The notes below the pieces were generated by a model. That model was not told the origin of the DNA. It was given only the letters and a program-made list of their open reading frames with translations, and ran no database searches. The translations under genes and the position numbers were made by a program. Source: DASUAS01 sp963809795 (GTDB lineage: Bacteria; Actinomycetota; Acidimicrobiia; IMCC26256; DASPTH01). From it: DNA of 64,000 nucleotides. Each line of letters opens with the position of its first letter. Within the stretch, counting starts at the first letter, position 1. Below, one piece after another: positions 19,252 to 28,653 of the stretch. Location of the stretch: NCBI GenBank assembly GCA_963809795.1, contig CAWELN010000015.1, positions 14,219 through 78,218 on the forward strand, given 5' to 3'.

Positions 19252-21486
19252 TCAGACGCCGCTCGGCACGCGCTCGGGCACCGGTTCGGGTTCGGGTTCG
19301 GGGGCCGGCGCGGGCGCGGTGTCTCCGTCGATGTCGAGGCGGGGCAGGAAGCCCAGCCACTTCGGGAACCACCAGTTCGCGTCGCCGAGGATCTCCATGA
19401 TCGACGGCACCAGCATCATGCGGACGACCGTCGCGTCGACGAGCACCGCGAACGCCAGCCCCAGCCCGAACATCTTCACCTCTGGTGAGTAGTTCAGGAC
19501 GAAGGCGCCGAACACGAAGATCATGATCAGCGCGGCCGAGGTGATGACGCGCGCGGTGCGGGCCAGCCCGCGCACCACACCTTGGCGCGTGTCGCCCGTC
19601 TTGTCGTACTCCTCGCGCACCCGCGTGAGCAGGAACACCTGGTAGTCCATGGACAGCCCGAACAGCACCGCGAACATCATCATCGGCACGAACGGCACGA
19701 TCGGCACGGTGCTCTGTAGGCCGACGAGGCCCTTCGCCCATCCCCACTGGAAGACCGCGACGGTGGCGCCGTAGGCCGCGGCGACCGAGAGCAGGTTCAT
19801 CACCGCGGCGGTGAGCGGGACCAGGAGCGAATGGAACACCAGCATCAGCAGGATGAACGACAGGAGCACCACCGCACCGATGAAGTAGGGGAGCCGGTCG
19901 CTGATGCGGTCGCCGATGTCGATGAACGAGGCGGTGAGCCCGCCGACGTACGCCTGCGCGCCGCTCGGTCCGATCGCCTGTGGGAGCACCGAGGTCCGCA
20001 ACGTGGCGACCAGATCGGCCGTCTGCGCGCTGTCGGGCGCGGTCGTCGGGATCACGCCGATCTCGGCGACGGTCTGGTTCGGGTTGAGCTGCGGCGGCAC
20101 GACCGACTGCACGCCCGCCGTCTTCTTCAGCGCCGCGGTGATGTCGTCGAGCACCGCCTGGTCTCCGGGGGAGGGCAGTTGCACGATGACGAGCAGCGGG
20201 CCGTTGGTGCCGGGCCCGAAGCCGGTGGCGATGAGGTCGTACGCCTGCCGTTGCGTGGTGGACGTGGGCAGGTTGCCGTCGTCGGACTCACCGAGGCGCA
20301 TCGACAGCACCGGCCACGCGATCACCAGCAGGATCAGCACACCGGCGATGGCGAACGGCCACGCGTGCCGGGCGACCAGCGTCGCCCACCGCTCCCACAC
20401 GCTGCCCGCGGGCGGCGTGGGGTCTTCGCCCGCGGCCACGGCGCGGTCGGGATGGCGGATGAGGCTCGGGACCTTCCAACGGTCGATGCCGTTGCCGACC
20501 ACCGCGATGATCGAAGGCAGCAGCGTGAGCGCGGCGAGGATCATCACCGCGACGACGATGGCGGCCATGTAACCGAGGCGTGCGACGTAGGGGATGCCGG
20601 CGATGGCGAGGCCGCACATCGCGATGACGACCGTCGTGCCCGCGAACAGGACTGCGGAGCCGGCGGTGGCGACCGAACGCCCGACCGCAGCCTCGAGCTC
20701 CAGGCCCGTGGCGCGGTTCTCGCGGTAGCGCGTGACGATGAACAGCGAGTAGTCGATGCCGACGCCGAGGCCGATCATCGTGGCCAACACGGGCGCGACC
20801 GATCCGATGTCGGTCATCGACGCGATCACGTGCACGATCGAGATGCCGATCCCGAGGCCGAGGAGCGCGGTGAGGATCGGCAGCCCCATCGCCACGACCG
20901 AGCCGAACGCGAACAGCAGGATCACGACCGCGGCGAGCAGCCCGATGAGGTCGGCGTTGCCCTGCGGCGGCTGGTCGGCGTAGTCGACCACCGCGCCGCC
21001 GTACGCCAGCTTGACGCCGGCCTGCGTCGCCGGCGCGGTCGCCTGCTGGATCTGGTCGAAGACGTCCTTGGGAAGGTTCTGCGCCTGGGTGTCGAACTGC
21101 ACCGTCACCACGGCGATCTGGCCGTTCTTCGAGATGAAGGCGGAACCGAACGGCCCGTAGGGATCGGTGACGGTGGTGACGTTCGGGATCTTCTCCAGCG
21201 CGGCGACGCTCTCGCTGATCGCCGGCTCGACGGACGAGCTGGTGATCCCGGCGTCGGACTGGAACACGACGAGTGCGTTGTCGCCGGCGCGGCTCGGGAA
21301 GTCGCGCTCGAGGAGGTCGAGCGCCTGCTGCGACTGGGTGTCCGGGATGCGGAAGTTGTCGCTGAACTGCCCGTCGAGGACGCCCGCGAGCGCGACGACC
21401 GCGACCGCCATGACGACCCACACGCTGAGGAACCACCAACGATGGCGCACCGCGCGCCGCCCCAGGCGTTCGAGCAGACCCGACAC
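19252..21486 (-). CDS. MMPL family membrane transporter
   Basis: A 744-residue RND-superfamily exporter with two repeats, each a transmembrane helix, a large external domain and a helix bundle. Segments such as GLGVGIDYSLFIVTRYRE and FGLSMDYQVFLLTRVREEYD are the paired GxxxDY motifs that carry the proton-relay Asp in MMPL proteins. Members export lipids or hydrophobic compounds across the actinobacterial envelope. The start is taken at GTG 21486 (MSGLLERLGRRAVRHRWW) preceded by AAGGGGCACGAG; GTG 21543 would add a hydrophilic 19-residue extension. The tail is rich in Pro/Glu repeats. Confidence 0.92.
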   Translation of the reverse strand: MSGLLERLGRRAVRHRWWFLSVWVVMAVAVVALAGVLDGQFSDNFRIPDTQSQQALDLLERDFPSRAGDNALVVFQSDAGITSSSVEPAISESVAALEKIPNVTTVTDPYGPFGSAFISKNGQIAVVTVQFDTQAQNLPKDVFDQIQQATAPATQAGVKLAYGGAVVDYADQPPQGNADLIGLLAAVVILLFAFGSVVAMGLPILTALLGLGIGISIVHVIASMTDIGSVAPVLATMIGLGVGIDYSLFIVTRYRENRATGLELEAAVGRSVATAGSAVLFAGTTVVIAMCGLAIAGIPYVARLGYMAAIVVAVMILAALTLLPSIIAVVGNGIDRWKVPSLIRHPDRAVAAGEDPTPPAGSVWERWATLVARHAWPFAIAGVLILLVIAWPVLSMRLGESDDGNLPTSTTQRQAYDLIATGFGPGTNGPLLVIVQLPSPGDQAVLDDITAALKKTAGVQSVVPPQLNPNQTVAEIGVIPTTAPDSAQTADLVATLRTSVLPQAIGPSGAQAYVGGLTASFIDIGDRISDRLPYFIGAVVLLSFILLMLVFHSLLVPLTAAVMNLLSVAAAYGATVAVFQWGWAKGLVGLQSTVPIVPFVPMMMFAVLFGLSMDYQVFLLTRVREEYDKTGDTRQGVVRGLARTARVITSAALIMIFVFGAFVLNYSPEVKMFGLGLAFAVLVDATVVRMMLVPSIMEILGDANWWFPKWLGFLPRLDIDGDTAPAPAPEPEPEPVPERVPSGV

Positions 21487-21596
21487 CTCGTGCCCCTTGT
21501 CTTCCGACGCCCTCTGGCCCCGATGCCCTTGGTTTCGGCGCACCCGGGTGCGGGCTTGATACGGAACCCGGTGGGATGCCGTGCGACCATGGGCCG

Positions 21597-22352
21597 GTGC
21601 CCGTCGAGTTCGTCGATGTCCCGGCCCGCGGCCGGGTGTTCCGGTCGCACCGGCGGGTCCACCTCGGCGACGTCGACGCGTCGGCCCGGTTGCGGCTCGC
21701 CGCCATCGCCCGCTACCTGCAGGACGTGGCCACCGATGACGCCGACGACGCCGGCCTCTCCGATGGCAACCGCGTCTGGGTCGTCCGCTCGACCGACATC
21801 GACATCGTGCGCCCGCCCTGGTACCACGAGCCGGTCGAGCTGACCACGTTCTGCAGCGGCTTCGGTCCGCGTTGGGCGGAACGGCGCACGATCATCACGG
21901 GTGAGTACGGCGCGCTCGTCGACACCGTCGCCTTGTGGGTCTATGTCGATCGTGGCAGCGGGCGTCCGCTGGTGCTGGACGAGCACTTCCACACCATCTT
22001 CGGGGAAGCCGCACGCGGGCGCCGGGTCCGCGGTCGCCTCGTGCACGGCCCACCGTCGCCCGACGCCGACGTGCGCCCGTGGCCGCTGCGCGCCAGCGAC
22101 TTCGACGTGCTCCACCACGTCAACAATGCGCGGTCGCTCGAGGCCTTCGAGGACGAGCTCGCCCGCTGCCTTCCCGGGCGCGTGCCGACCCGCGCGCGCG
22201 TCGAGTACCGCGGGACCGTCGAACGGGGGGACCCGGTCGAGCTGGCCGGTGCGGTGCAGTGTGGCGGCAACGAGTCGGAGCTCGCGATGTGGCTGTCGGT
22301 CGACGGCGAGGTGCGGGTCTCGGCGACCGTCGCCGTGGATCCCGAGGGCTGA
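21597..22352 (+). CDS. Acyl-ACP thioesterase-like protein (double hotdog)
   Basis: A 251-residue protein with two hotdog-type halves. The first has VHLGDVDASARLRLAAIARYLQDVATDDAD and WVVRSTDIDIVRPPWYHEPV; the second has RASDFDVLHHVNNARSLEAFEDEL, the (D)xxxHVNN catalytic pattern of FatA/FatB-type thioesterases. It would hydrolyse acyl-ACP or acyl-CoA to free fatty acid. The GTG start follows GGGCCG. It lies 37 bp upstream of the epimerase on the same strand. Confidence 0.82.
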   Translation: MPVEFVDVPARGRVFRSHRRVHLGDVDASARLRLAAIARYLQDVATDDADDAGLSDGNRVWVVRSTDIDIVRPPWYHEPVELTTFCSGFGPRWAERRTIITGEYGALVDTVALWVYVDRGSGRPLVLDEHFHTIFGEAARGRRVRGRLVHGPPSPDADVRPWPLRASDFDVLHHVNNARSLEAFEDELARCLPGRVPTRARVEYRGTVERGDPVELAGAVQCGGNESELAMWLSVDGEVRVSATVAVDPEG

Positions 22353-22389
22353 ACCGGGCGCTCAGTACACTGACCGCGCTCTGGATCCC

Positions 22390-23407
22390 ATGCCTGTCGA
22401 ACCGTTCACCGGCCGTCGGTGCGTCGTCACCGGCGGACTCGGCTTCATCGGATCCAACCTCGCGCTGGCGCTGGCGCGGGGTGGCGCGCGACGTCACCGT
22501 GATCGACTCGAGCGTCGCGCGCCACGGTGCCAACCCCGCCAACCTGATCCCCGACGGCCGGGGCGTCACCGAGCCCGACCTTCGCATCGCGGTGGTGGAG
22601 GCCGACCTCGCCGCGACCGACCGGCCCGACGTCCGCGACGCCGCGGTCGGTGCCGACGTCGTGTTCAACCTGGCGGGGCAGGTGAGCCACATCGACTCGA
22701 TGGACGACCCGTTGTTCGACCTCGACGTGAACACCACGAGCCAGTTCCGCTTCCTCGAGCTGCTGCGGCGGGAGAACCCGTCGGCGACGGTCGTCTACAC
22801 GTCGACCCGCCAGATCTTCGGCAAGCCTCGCTACCTCCCGGTCGACGAGGAGCACCCGGTCGCGCCGGTCGACGTCAACGGCATCACGAAGTACGCGACC
22901 GAGCAGTTGCACCTCCTCTACCACGACGTGTACGGCCTCGCCGCGAGCGCGGTGCGCCTGACCAACGTGTTCGGGCCCCGGCAGCGGTTGCGCGACGACC
23001 TGCAGGGGTTCCTGCCGATCTTCCTGCGCCGCGCGCTCACCGACGACGCGATCACGGTGTTCGGCGACGGCGCGCAGGAGCGCGACTGCCTCTACGTCGA
23101 CGACGTGGTCGAGTGCCTGCTGCTCACCGCGGCCGTCCCCGACGCCGCCGGGGAGATCTTCAACGTCGGCAACGACGAGCGACTGTCGCTGGGCGCGATC
23201 GCGGCAGCCGTCGTCACCGCCGCGGGCACCGGTCGGGTCGAGCACGTGCCCTGGCCACCGGACCGCGATGCCATCGACATCGGGTCGTACTTCGGCGATT
23301 CGTCGAAGGCGAAGCGGACGCTGGGCTGGGAGCCGCGCACGTCGTTTGCCGCCGGCATCGAGCGCACGGTCGCGTTCTACACCGAACGGCGACCCTGGTA
23401 CCTGTGA
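22390..23407 (+). CDS. NAD-dependent epimerase/dehydratase (extended SDR), one frame break
   Basis: A sugar-nucleotide enzyme of about 338 residues. The N-terminal GGLGFIGSNLALAL nucleotide motif is in the ATG frame. From 22485 the rest continues in the next frame (DVTVIDSSVARHG, VFNLAGQVSHIDSM, TKYATEQLHLLYHDVYGL, LTNVFGPRQR); one extra G in a GGGG run explains this. The catalytic Tyr/Lys pair is in the NGITKYATE segment, where Y-K is represented as K-Y, so the exact active site needs alignment. It is followed by an overlapping aminotransferase and GT2, as in pathways making amino sugars for envelope glycans. A TACACT box lies at 22366. Confidence 0.85.
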
Positions 23408-24459
23408 CCGACGACGGGTCACCCGGCACACGCCGCGTTCCCGTCGTCGATCTCCGCCGCCGCGCACAGTCGCTGGAGCCCGAGCTCTCGGACGCGGTGG
23501 CGCGCGTCGTGCGGTCGGGCTCGTACCTGTTCGGTCCCGAGCTCGACGCGTTCGAGGCCGAGTTCGCCGCGTTCACCGGCCGGCGACACGCGGTGGGAGT
23601 GGCGTCGGGGACCGACGCGCTCCGCCTCTCGTTCACCGCGCTGGGCATCGGCCACGGCGACGAGGTGCTCGTCCCGGCGTTCACCGCGGTGCCCACCGCC
23701 GCCGCGGTGTGCGCGGCGGGGGCCACGCCCGTCTTCGTCGACGTCGACCCCGACACCGCGACGCTCGATCCCGGCCGCGCCGAGGCCGCGGTGACCGAAC
23801 GCACGCGCGCGATCGTTCCCGTGCACCTCTACGGGCGGCCGGCGGTGATTCCCGACCTCGGGCTACCAGTGGTCGAGGATGGCGCGCAGGCGCACGGCGC
23901 GCTCGACCCCCACGCGGGCTCCGCGACCGCGGCGTACAGCTTCTACCCGACCAAGAACCTGGGTGGGATCACCGACGGGGGCGCGGTCGTCACCGATGAC
24001 GACGAGGTCGCCGCGACGCTCCGGCTCCTGCGCGCCCACGGCGTCACGCGCGACTACGTGCACACGCGGGTGTCGACGAACGCGCGGCTGTCCGACGTCG
24101 CGGCCGCGGCGCTGCGCGTCGGCCTGCGGCGGCTCGCGGCCGACAACGGGCGCCGGCGGGAGATCGCGGCGCGGTATCGCGCGGCGGCGCCGGAGTTGCG
24201 CTGGCAGGCCGACCACGAGCGCCACGTCTTCCACTTGTGCGTGGCCCGGCTCCCCGACCGCCCGGCCTTTCGCTCCCGGGTCACGTTCGACACCGGAGTC
24301 CACTACCCGCTCGCGTTGACCCAGCAGCCCGCCTACCGGGAATTCCTGCGCGAGCCCTGCCCGGAAGCGGAAGGATGGGCTGCCGAGTGCGTATCGTTCC
24401 CGTGCTTCCCCGAGATGACCGACGACGAGATCGAGGCGGTGTGTCGAGCGATCCGGTGA
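23404..24459 (+). CDS. DegT/DnrJ/EryC1/StrS family sugar aminotransferase
   Basis: A 351-residue PLP-dependent aminotransferase that converts nucleotide keto-sugars to amino sugars. Visible features are GVASGTDALRLSFTALGIG (PLP phosphate loop), DGAQAHGA (the PLP ring Asp) and YSFYPTKNLGGITDGG with the Schiff-base Lys near residue 184. GTG 23404 overlaps the epimerase stop (GTGA). The C-terminal part is somewhat short for the family, and the catalytic Asp-Gly-Ala is typical. It likely acts on the product of the epimerase. Confidence 0.92.
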   Translation: MTDDGSPGTRRVPVVDLRRRAQSLEPELSDAVARVVRSGSYLFGPELDAFEAEFAAFTGRRHAVGVASGTDALRLSFTALGIGHGDEVLVPAFTAVPTAAAVCAAGATPVFVDVDPDTATLDPGRAEAAVTERTRAIVPVHLYGRPAVIPDLGLPVVEDGAQAHGALDPHAGSATAAYSFYPTKNLGGITDGGAVVTDDDEVAATLRLLRAHGVTRDYVHTRVSTNARLSDVAAAALRVGLRRLAADNGRRREIAARYRAAAPELRWQADHERHVFHLCVARLPDRPAFRSRVTFDTGVHYPLALTQQPAYREFLREPCPEAEGWAAECVSFPCFPEMTDDEIEAVCRAIR

Positions 24460-25199
24460 ACCCGGCAGTCGAGGCCGTCTCGGTCTTCTTCCCCTGTTAC
24501 AACGACGAAGCCACCATCGCCCGGATGGTCGAGGTGGCGGTCGCGACGCTGACGCGGGTCGGGGTGAGCGACGCCGAGGTCATCGTGGTGAACGACGGGT
24601 CCACCGACGGTTCGGCCGCGGTGCTCGCCGATCTCATGATCCGGGAACCGCTCCTGCGCGTCGTCACCCACGACCGCAACCGCGGATACGGCGGCGCGTT
24701 GCTCTCCGGGTTCGGCGCGGCGAAGCGCCAATGGGTCTTCTACACCGATGGTGACGGCCAGTTCGACCCGGCCGAGCTCGAGCTCCTGGTGCGGCGTGCG
24801 TCGGACGACGTCGACGTCGTGCAGGGCTACAAGCTGCGCCGGGCCGACGGTGCGCTGCGGACGGTGATCGGGCGCGTGTACCACCGCTTCGTGTCGTTCT
24901 TCTTCGGGCTGAAGATCCGCGACACCGACTGCGACTTCCGCCTGATCCGGCACGCGACCCTCGACCGCGTGCGCCTGGAGCACACCACCGGCGTGATCTG
25001 CGTCGAGCTCGTCCGCAAGCTCCAGGACGCCGGTGCGCGCTTCACCGAGGTGGGCGTCCACCACTACCGCCGCGCCTACGGGAAGTCGGAGTTCTTCCGG
25101 CTCGGCGCCATCCTCCGCACGCTGTCGGGCCTCGCCGGGCTCTGGGTGCGGCTGGTCGTGCTCCGCCAGGGCCGCACTCCGGTCCCGGTCAGCGGGTAG
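24456..25199 (+). CDS. Glycosyltransferase family 2 (polyprenol-phosphate type)
   Basis: A 247-residue GT-A enzyme. SVFFPCYNDEATIARMV is the start of the fold, VIVVNDGSTDGS and TDGDGQFDP hold the metal-binding DxD region, and RIRDTDCDFRLIRH is the region that contacts the lipid acceptor in polyprenyl-phosphate glycosyltransferases. It lacks C-terminal membrane helices, as in DPM1-like enzymes. GTG 24456 overlaps the aminotransferase stop (GTGA); GTG 24441 would add five residues. It probably transfers the sugar made by the upstream genes onto a lipid carrier. Confidence 0.9.
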   Translation: MNPAVEAVSVFFPCYNDEATIARMVEVAVATLTRVGVSDAEVIVVNDGSTDGSAAVLADLMIREPLLRVVTHDRNRGYGGALLSGFGAAKRQWVFYTDGDGQFDPAELELLVRRASDDVDVVQGYKLRRADGALRTVIGRVYHRFVSFFFGLKIRDTDCDFRLIRHATLDRVRLEHTTGVICVELVRKLQDAGARFTEVGVHHYRRAYGKSEFFRLGAILRTLSGLAGLWVRLVVLRQGRTPVPVSG

Positions 25200-25915
25200 C
25201 GAGCAGGACCAGCGAGGTCCCGAACGGCAGGTCGTGGGCGGCCAGCCAGCTGCGCTCGCGGTCGGCCAGCGGCGCGAACACGCGGTCAAGCGCGCGCTTG
25301 TCGACGTCGGAGCCGGCGGGGACGTCGCGCCGGTGGCGCACCCGGTCGAGTGCCCCGAGCGCGGCGGCGGGCGGCGCGAGGAAGGAGTACGCGTAGGTGG
25401 CGCGGGCGACGGTGAGGCCGGCGGCCGACGGCGAGCGCCGAGAGCCCGGGCCGACGGTATCGGCGCCGGCCGTGCACGGTGGCGTCGTGGGCCCGCCCGA
25501 GGGCGGCGAACGCGGGCTCCACGAGGAGCAGCGCGCCGCCGGGGCGGAGCACCCGCGCCAGCTCGGCGACGGCGCGGGCGTCGTCGGGAACGGTGTAGAG
25601 GATGGTGAGGCCGACCACCACGTCGTAGGCGCCGTCGGCGAAGGGCAGCGCTTCGACGCTGGCGCGCACCGGACGGGTCGTCGGCCGGCGGGCGCGCACG
25701 AACGCGAGCGCGTCGGCGGAGAGATCGACGCCGACGACGTCGCCGTGCGTCGCCAGCCACGCGCCGTTGCCCCCGGGCCCGCATCCGGCGTCGAGGATGC
25801 GGGAGCCGTCGTGCAACCAGGGATCGAGCAGCTCGGCGGCGAGCGCCCGCGTGTTGCGGTACCACCAGTGGTCGTCCTCGACCGCGGCGATGCGCGCGTA
25901 CTCCTCGACCTCCAC
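25189..25915 (-). CDS. Class I SAM-dependent methyltransferase, one frame break
   Basis: Motif I is RILDAGCGPGGNGAWLA, followed by VVGVDLSADAL and EALPFADGAYDVVVGLTILYTVPD, typical of class I methyltransferases. After HDATVHGRRRYRRPGLSALAV near 25425 the expected C-terminus (LTVARATYAYSFLAPPAAAL ... SLVLLATR) is in the adjacent frame; one extra G restores about 241 residues. GTG 25915 lies 6 nt after a TAGCCT box. The 3' end overlaps the convergent GT2 gene by 11 bp. The substrate may be a sugar or lipid of the neighbouring pathway (inference). Confidence 0.83.
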
Positions 25916-25921
25916 CGGGTG

Positions 25922-25927
25922 AGGCTA
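25922..25927 (-). promoter_or_regulatory. Leaderless -10 box for the methyltransferase
   Basis: TAGCCT (in TTAGCCT) on the minus strand, 6 nt before GTG 25915. Confidence 0.5.
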
Positions 25928-25952
25928 ACTGCGCCTCGTCGATCCCGAACGG

Positions 25953-28607
25953 TTAGTGCTCGGCGACCCGCAGGGTGTCGATCACGAGGTCCGACGACGA
26001 CCAGGCCTGCACGCCGACGCGGTCGCCGTCGGCGGCCTCGCGGCCGCGGTCGGCCGACGCCTGCTTCAGGTTCTCGACCGTCAGCACCTCGACCCCGTTG
26101 ACCAGGGCCGCGAGGTGGTCACCGGTCACCACGAGGCGGACGGTGAGCGGCCCGTACATCGACGTCGGGTCGGCGGCGCCGACGCGTGCGATCGGGTTCC
26201 ACAGCTCGCGGTCGGACTGCCACTGGCGGACCAGGTAGCCACCACCGTCGTAGATGGGGTCGATGTCGAACGAGTAGCCGGACATGCGGCCCGCGTCGTC
26301 GGTGCCGGCGCGGAAGAGCACGCCGAGGCCCGGACCGGATCGGAAGTCGACGTCGACCTCCACCGCGAAGTCGGGTGAGGTGGTCACATCGGCGAGCGCC
26401 CAACGCTCGTCGGCCCGGCGCATCACGAGCGCACCCTGGCCGCGCACCTCGACCAGCGGCAGCGCGTTGCCGAGCTGCCAGTCGGGCCCGGCGGTCACGA
26501 ACGTCTCGACCGGCCCGGGCTCGAACGTCTCGGCCGGCTCGTCGGTGACGGGCTCGACCTCGACCGGCGCGGGCAGTGCCAGCGCGTCGGCGCGCCAGCT
26601 GATCGGCGGCAGGACGTCCTCATCGGGGTCCTCGACGTCCACGGGGGTGTCGGCGTCGGTGGCGGTGTCCTCGAAGGTCTGCACCGTGTCCCAGACCGGC
26701 TGCGGCTCCGGGGTCTCCTCGACGTCCAGCGGGGTGTCGGCGTCGGTGGCGGTGTCCTCGAAGGTCGGCACCGTGTCCCAGGCGGGCTGCGGCGCGGTGT
26801 CCCAGACGGGCTGCGGCTCGGGGGTCTCCTCGACGTCCAGCGGGGTGTCGGCGTCGGTGGCGGTGTCCTCGAACGCTTGCACCGTGTCCCAGGCGGGTTG
26901 CGGCGCGGTGTCCCAGACGGGCTGCGGCTCGGGGGTCTCCTCGACGTCCAGCGGGGTGTCGGCGTCGGTGGCGGTGTCCTCGAACGCTTGCACCGTGTCC
27001 CAGGCGGGTTGCGGCGCGGTGTCCCAGACGGGCTGCGGCGCGACATCCCAGGCGGGCTGCGGTTCGGCGTCCCACGCCGGCGCCGACGTCTCCGCCGCTT
27101 CCGGCTGCGCCGGCTCGGTCTCGGGCGTGCCCCAGTCGACGTAGAACCCGGTGCTCACGGCCTCCGGGTCGGGCTCGTGCTCCCACGGGCCGTCGTCGCC
27201 CGCGAGCTCGCGCGGCCACTCGTCGGCGGTCCACGGGTCGGTGTCGGCGCGTGCGTCGACCGGCTCCGCCGGCGCCCACGGTGTGGGCTCCAGGTCGGAC
27301 ACCCACGGCGTCTGCGCCGGGGGCTCGACGGTCTCCGCCACGATCTCGGTCTCGGCCGCCGCGGGTGCGTCGTCGACGTACGCCTCGGGAGTCGCGTCGT
27401 CGGGCTCGGCGGGCGTCCAGTCGTCGGTGCCCTCCCAGAAGGCCACCGGTCCGCCGGTTTCGGCACCGGGCGGCTCGGGAGGCTGCCAACCATTCGTCTC
27501 CCACGCCGGCTCGGGCTCCGGAGCGGGGGGCGGGACTGGGGACGTGCCGAGGTCCCAGCGGTCGGAGCCCTGGCGCATCGCGACATCGATCGGTGGGGCG
27601 TCGGCGGCGAGACCGAACGCGATCGGCGCGGCGAGCGCGCCCGGGGAGCTGTCGACCAGCTCCACCGCGCCGTCGGGCGCGGCACCCACGTTGGCGGGCG
27701 CGAACGGCGAGTCGGCGAACGTGCCGTCGTTGAAGGTGCCGGTCGGCGGGGCCAGCAGGTCGGGGACCGGGGCGGCCGGGTCGCCGAGCGGGAGCGGCTC
27801 GGGCAGCCGGGCCAGCTCCGCGAACACGTCGACGTTGTTGCCGGACGCGGCGTCGAAGGGGGTGTCGAGGAACGGGGCGGGAGCCATCGGCAGGGTCTGG
27901 ACCGGCTCCTCGTACGCGGGCGGGGCCGACGGCGTCGGCGGCGCCTCGGGGAACGTGGGCTCGGCGAAGGCTGCCGGGGCGGGGATCGGGTCCGGCACGG
28001 GCGGCGCCGGGGACGCCACCGGCTGCGGCTCGGGGACGGGCGCGGGTGCGGCCGCGATGGCCTTCGGCCTCCCGCGTCCACGAGGGGGCGCCATGATCAT
28101 CGCCCGGAGCCGCTCGGCCTCGTCGGGGGAGACGCGGAGCACCTCCTGCAACTTCTGCTCCACGCTGGCGGGGGTCCCGCCGAGCGCGACCGCGATGGCG
28201 TCGAGCTCGCGCTCCTTCACCGGGATGCGCTTGCCCGGCGGGAGCGCTTGGAGCTTGTGCAGCGTGCCGAGGTACGGCGTGATGCCCGGATCCTCGTGGT
28301 TGCGGCGGAGCTGGGCGACGGTGTCACCGATGCTGGTCGCGGGTGCGGAGGCGAGCACCAGCTCCTGCGACGTCGTACTGGGCATGAGCTCCGCGACGTC
28401 GACCCCACACGATCCCGCGAGCACCCACAGGTCGCTCTCGGGGATGGGTACCTTGCCGCGCTCGTACGCCACCAGCTCGCGCCGGCTCAGACCGGCGCCT
28501 CGCGCCACTTCCGACAGCGAGAGACCCTTCTTCCGGCGCACGGTCCGCAGGTGCTTCCCCAGCTCCTTCGGCGTGACGGTGAGTTCGATCGTGGACGCCT
28601 CGGCCAT
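25953..28607 (-). CDS. Giant XRE-HTH protein with Pro/Trp-rich repeats and C-terminal jelly-roll (DUF1080-like) domain
   Basis: An 884-residue protein. Residues about 13-70 form an XRE-type helix-turn-helix (LGKHLRTVRRKKGLSLSEVA and LSRRELVAYERGKVPIPE). Residues 95-180 are helical (VKERELDAIAVALGGTPASVE). Residues 190-530 are a low-complexity Pro/Ala/Asp/Trp linker. Residues 523-665 hold four tandem 37-residue repeats (PQPVWDTAPQPAWDTVQ...DTATDADTPLDVEETPE). The final 180 residues look like a concanavalin/jelly-roll module (WALADVTTSPDFAVEVDVDF, GVLFRAGTDDAGRMSGYSF, VRLVVTGDHLAALVNG, DRVGVQAWSSSDL), as in DUF1080 glycan-binding domains. No signal peptide or membrane helix is seen. The combination of DNA-binding and glycan-type domains is unusual; function unknown. 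Confidence 0.85.
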   Translation of the reverse strand: MAEASTIELTVTPKELGKHLRTVRRKKGLSLSEVARGAGLSRRELVAYERGKVPIPESDLWVLAGSCGVDVAELMPSTTSQELVLASAPATSIGDTVAQLRRNHEDPGITPYLGTLHKLQALPPGKRIPVKERELDAIAVALGGTPASVEQKLQEVLRVSPDEAERLRAMIMAPPRGRGRPKAIAAAPAPVPEPQPVASPAPPVPDPIPAPAAFAEPTFPEAPPTPSAPPAYEEPVQTLPMAPAPFLDTPFDAASGNNVDVFAELARLPEPLPLGDPAAPVPDLLAPPTGTFNDGTFADSPFAPANVGAAPDGAVELVDSSPGALAAPIAFGLAADAPPIDVAMRQGSDRWDLGTSPVPPPAPEPEPAWETNGWQPPEPPGAETGGPVAFWEGTDDWTPAEPDDATPEAYVDDAPAAAETEIVAETVEPPAQTPWVSDLEPTPWAPAEPVDARADTDPWTADEWPRELAGDDGPWEHEPDPEAVSTGFYVDWGTPETEPAQPEAAETSAPAWDAEPQPAWDVAPQPVWDTAPQPAWDTVQAFEDTATDADTPLDVEETPEPQPVWDTAPQPAWDTVQAFEDTATDADTPLDVEETPEPQPVWDTAPQPAWDTVPTFEDTATDADTPLDVEETPEPQPVWDTVQTFEDTATDADTPVDVEDPDEDVLPPISWRADALALPAPVEVEPVTDEPAETFEPGPVETFVTAGPDWQLGNALPLVEVRGQGALVMRRADERWALADVTTSPDFAVEVDVDFRSGPGLGVLFRAGTDDAGRMSGYSFDIDPIYDGGGYLVRQWQSDRELWNPIARVGAADPTSMYGPLTVRLVVTGDHLAALVNGVEVLTVENLKQASADRGREAADGDRVGVQAWSSSDLVIDTLRVAEH
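26619..27038 (-). repeat. 111-bp coding tandem repeat, three full copies and one shortened copy
   Basis: Copies end at 27038, 26927, 26816 and 26705 (exact 111-bp steps). The first three encode 37 residues each (PQPVWDT...PLDVEETPE) and are nearly identical at the DNA level. The fourth lacks an eight-residue block and ends PVDVEDPDE. Near identity including silent sites points to recent expansion. It lies within the XRE/jelly-roll gene. Confidence 0.85.
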
Positions 28608-28641
28608 GGTTCTTCGTATCGGCGATCGACCGGCGCGCCTG

Positions 28642-28647
28642 TAGGGT
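28642..28647 (+). promoter_or_regulatory. Leaderless -10 box for the gamma-carbonic-anhydrase-like gene
   Basis: TAGGGT ends 6 nt before ATG 28654 with no ribosome site between. Confidence 0.5.
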
Positions 28648-28653
28648 CAGTCG

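Noticed and set aside
19831..21843. A 670-codon plus-strand frame opposite the MMPL gene
   Set aside because: Low-complexity Arg/Asp/His-rich translation; the minus strand encodes clear transmembrane repeats and MMPL motifs.
25397..26101. Plus-strand frame opposite the methyltransferase
   Set aside because: Shadow of the minus-strand methyltransferase and of the XRE protein's 3' end; no motif.
26619..27038. CRISPR-like array
   Set aside because: The repeats are contiguous without spacers, in frame, and encode protein repeats.
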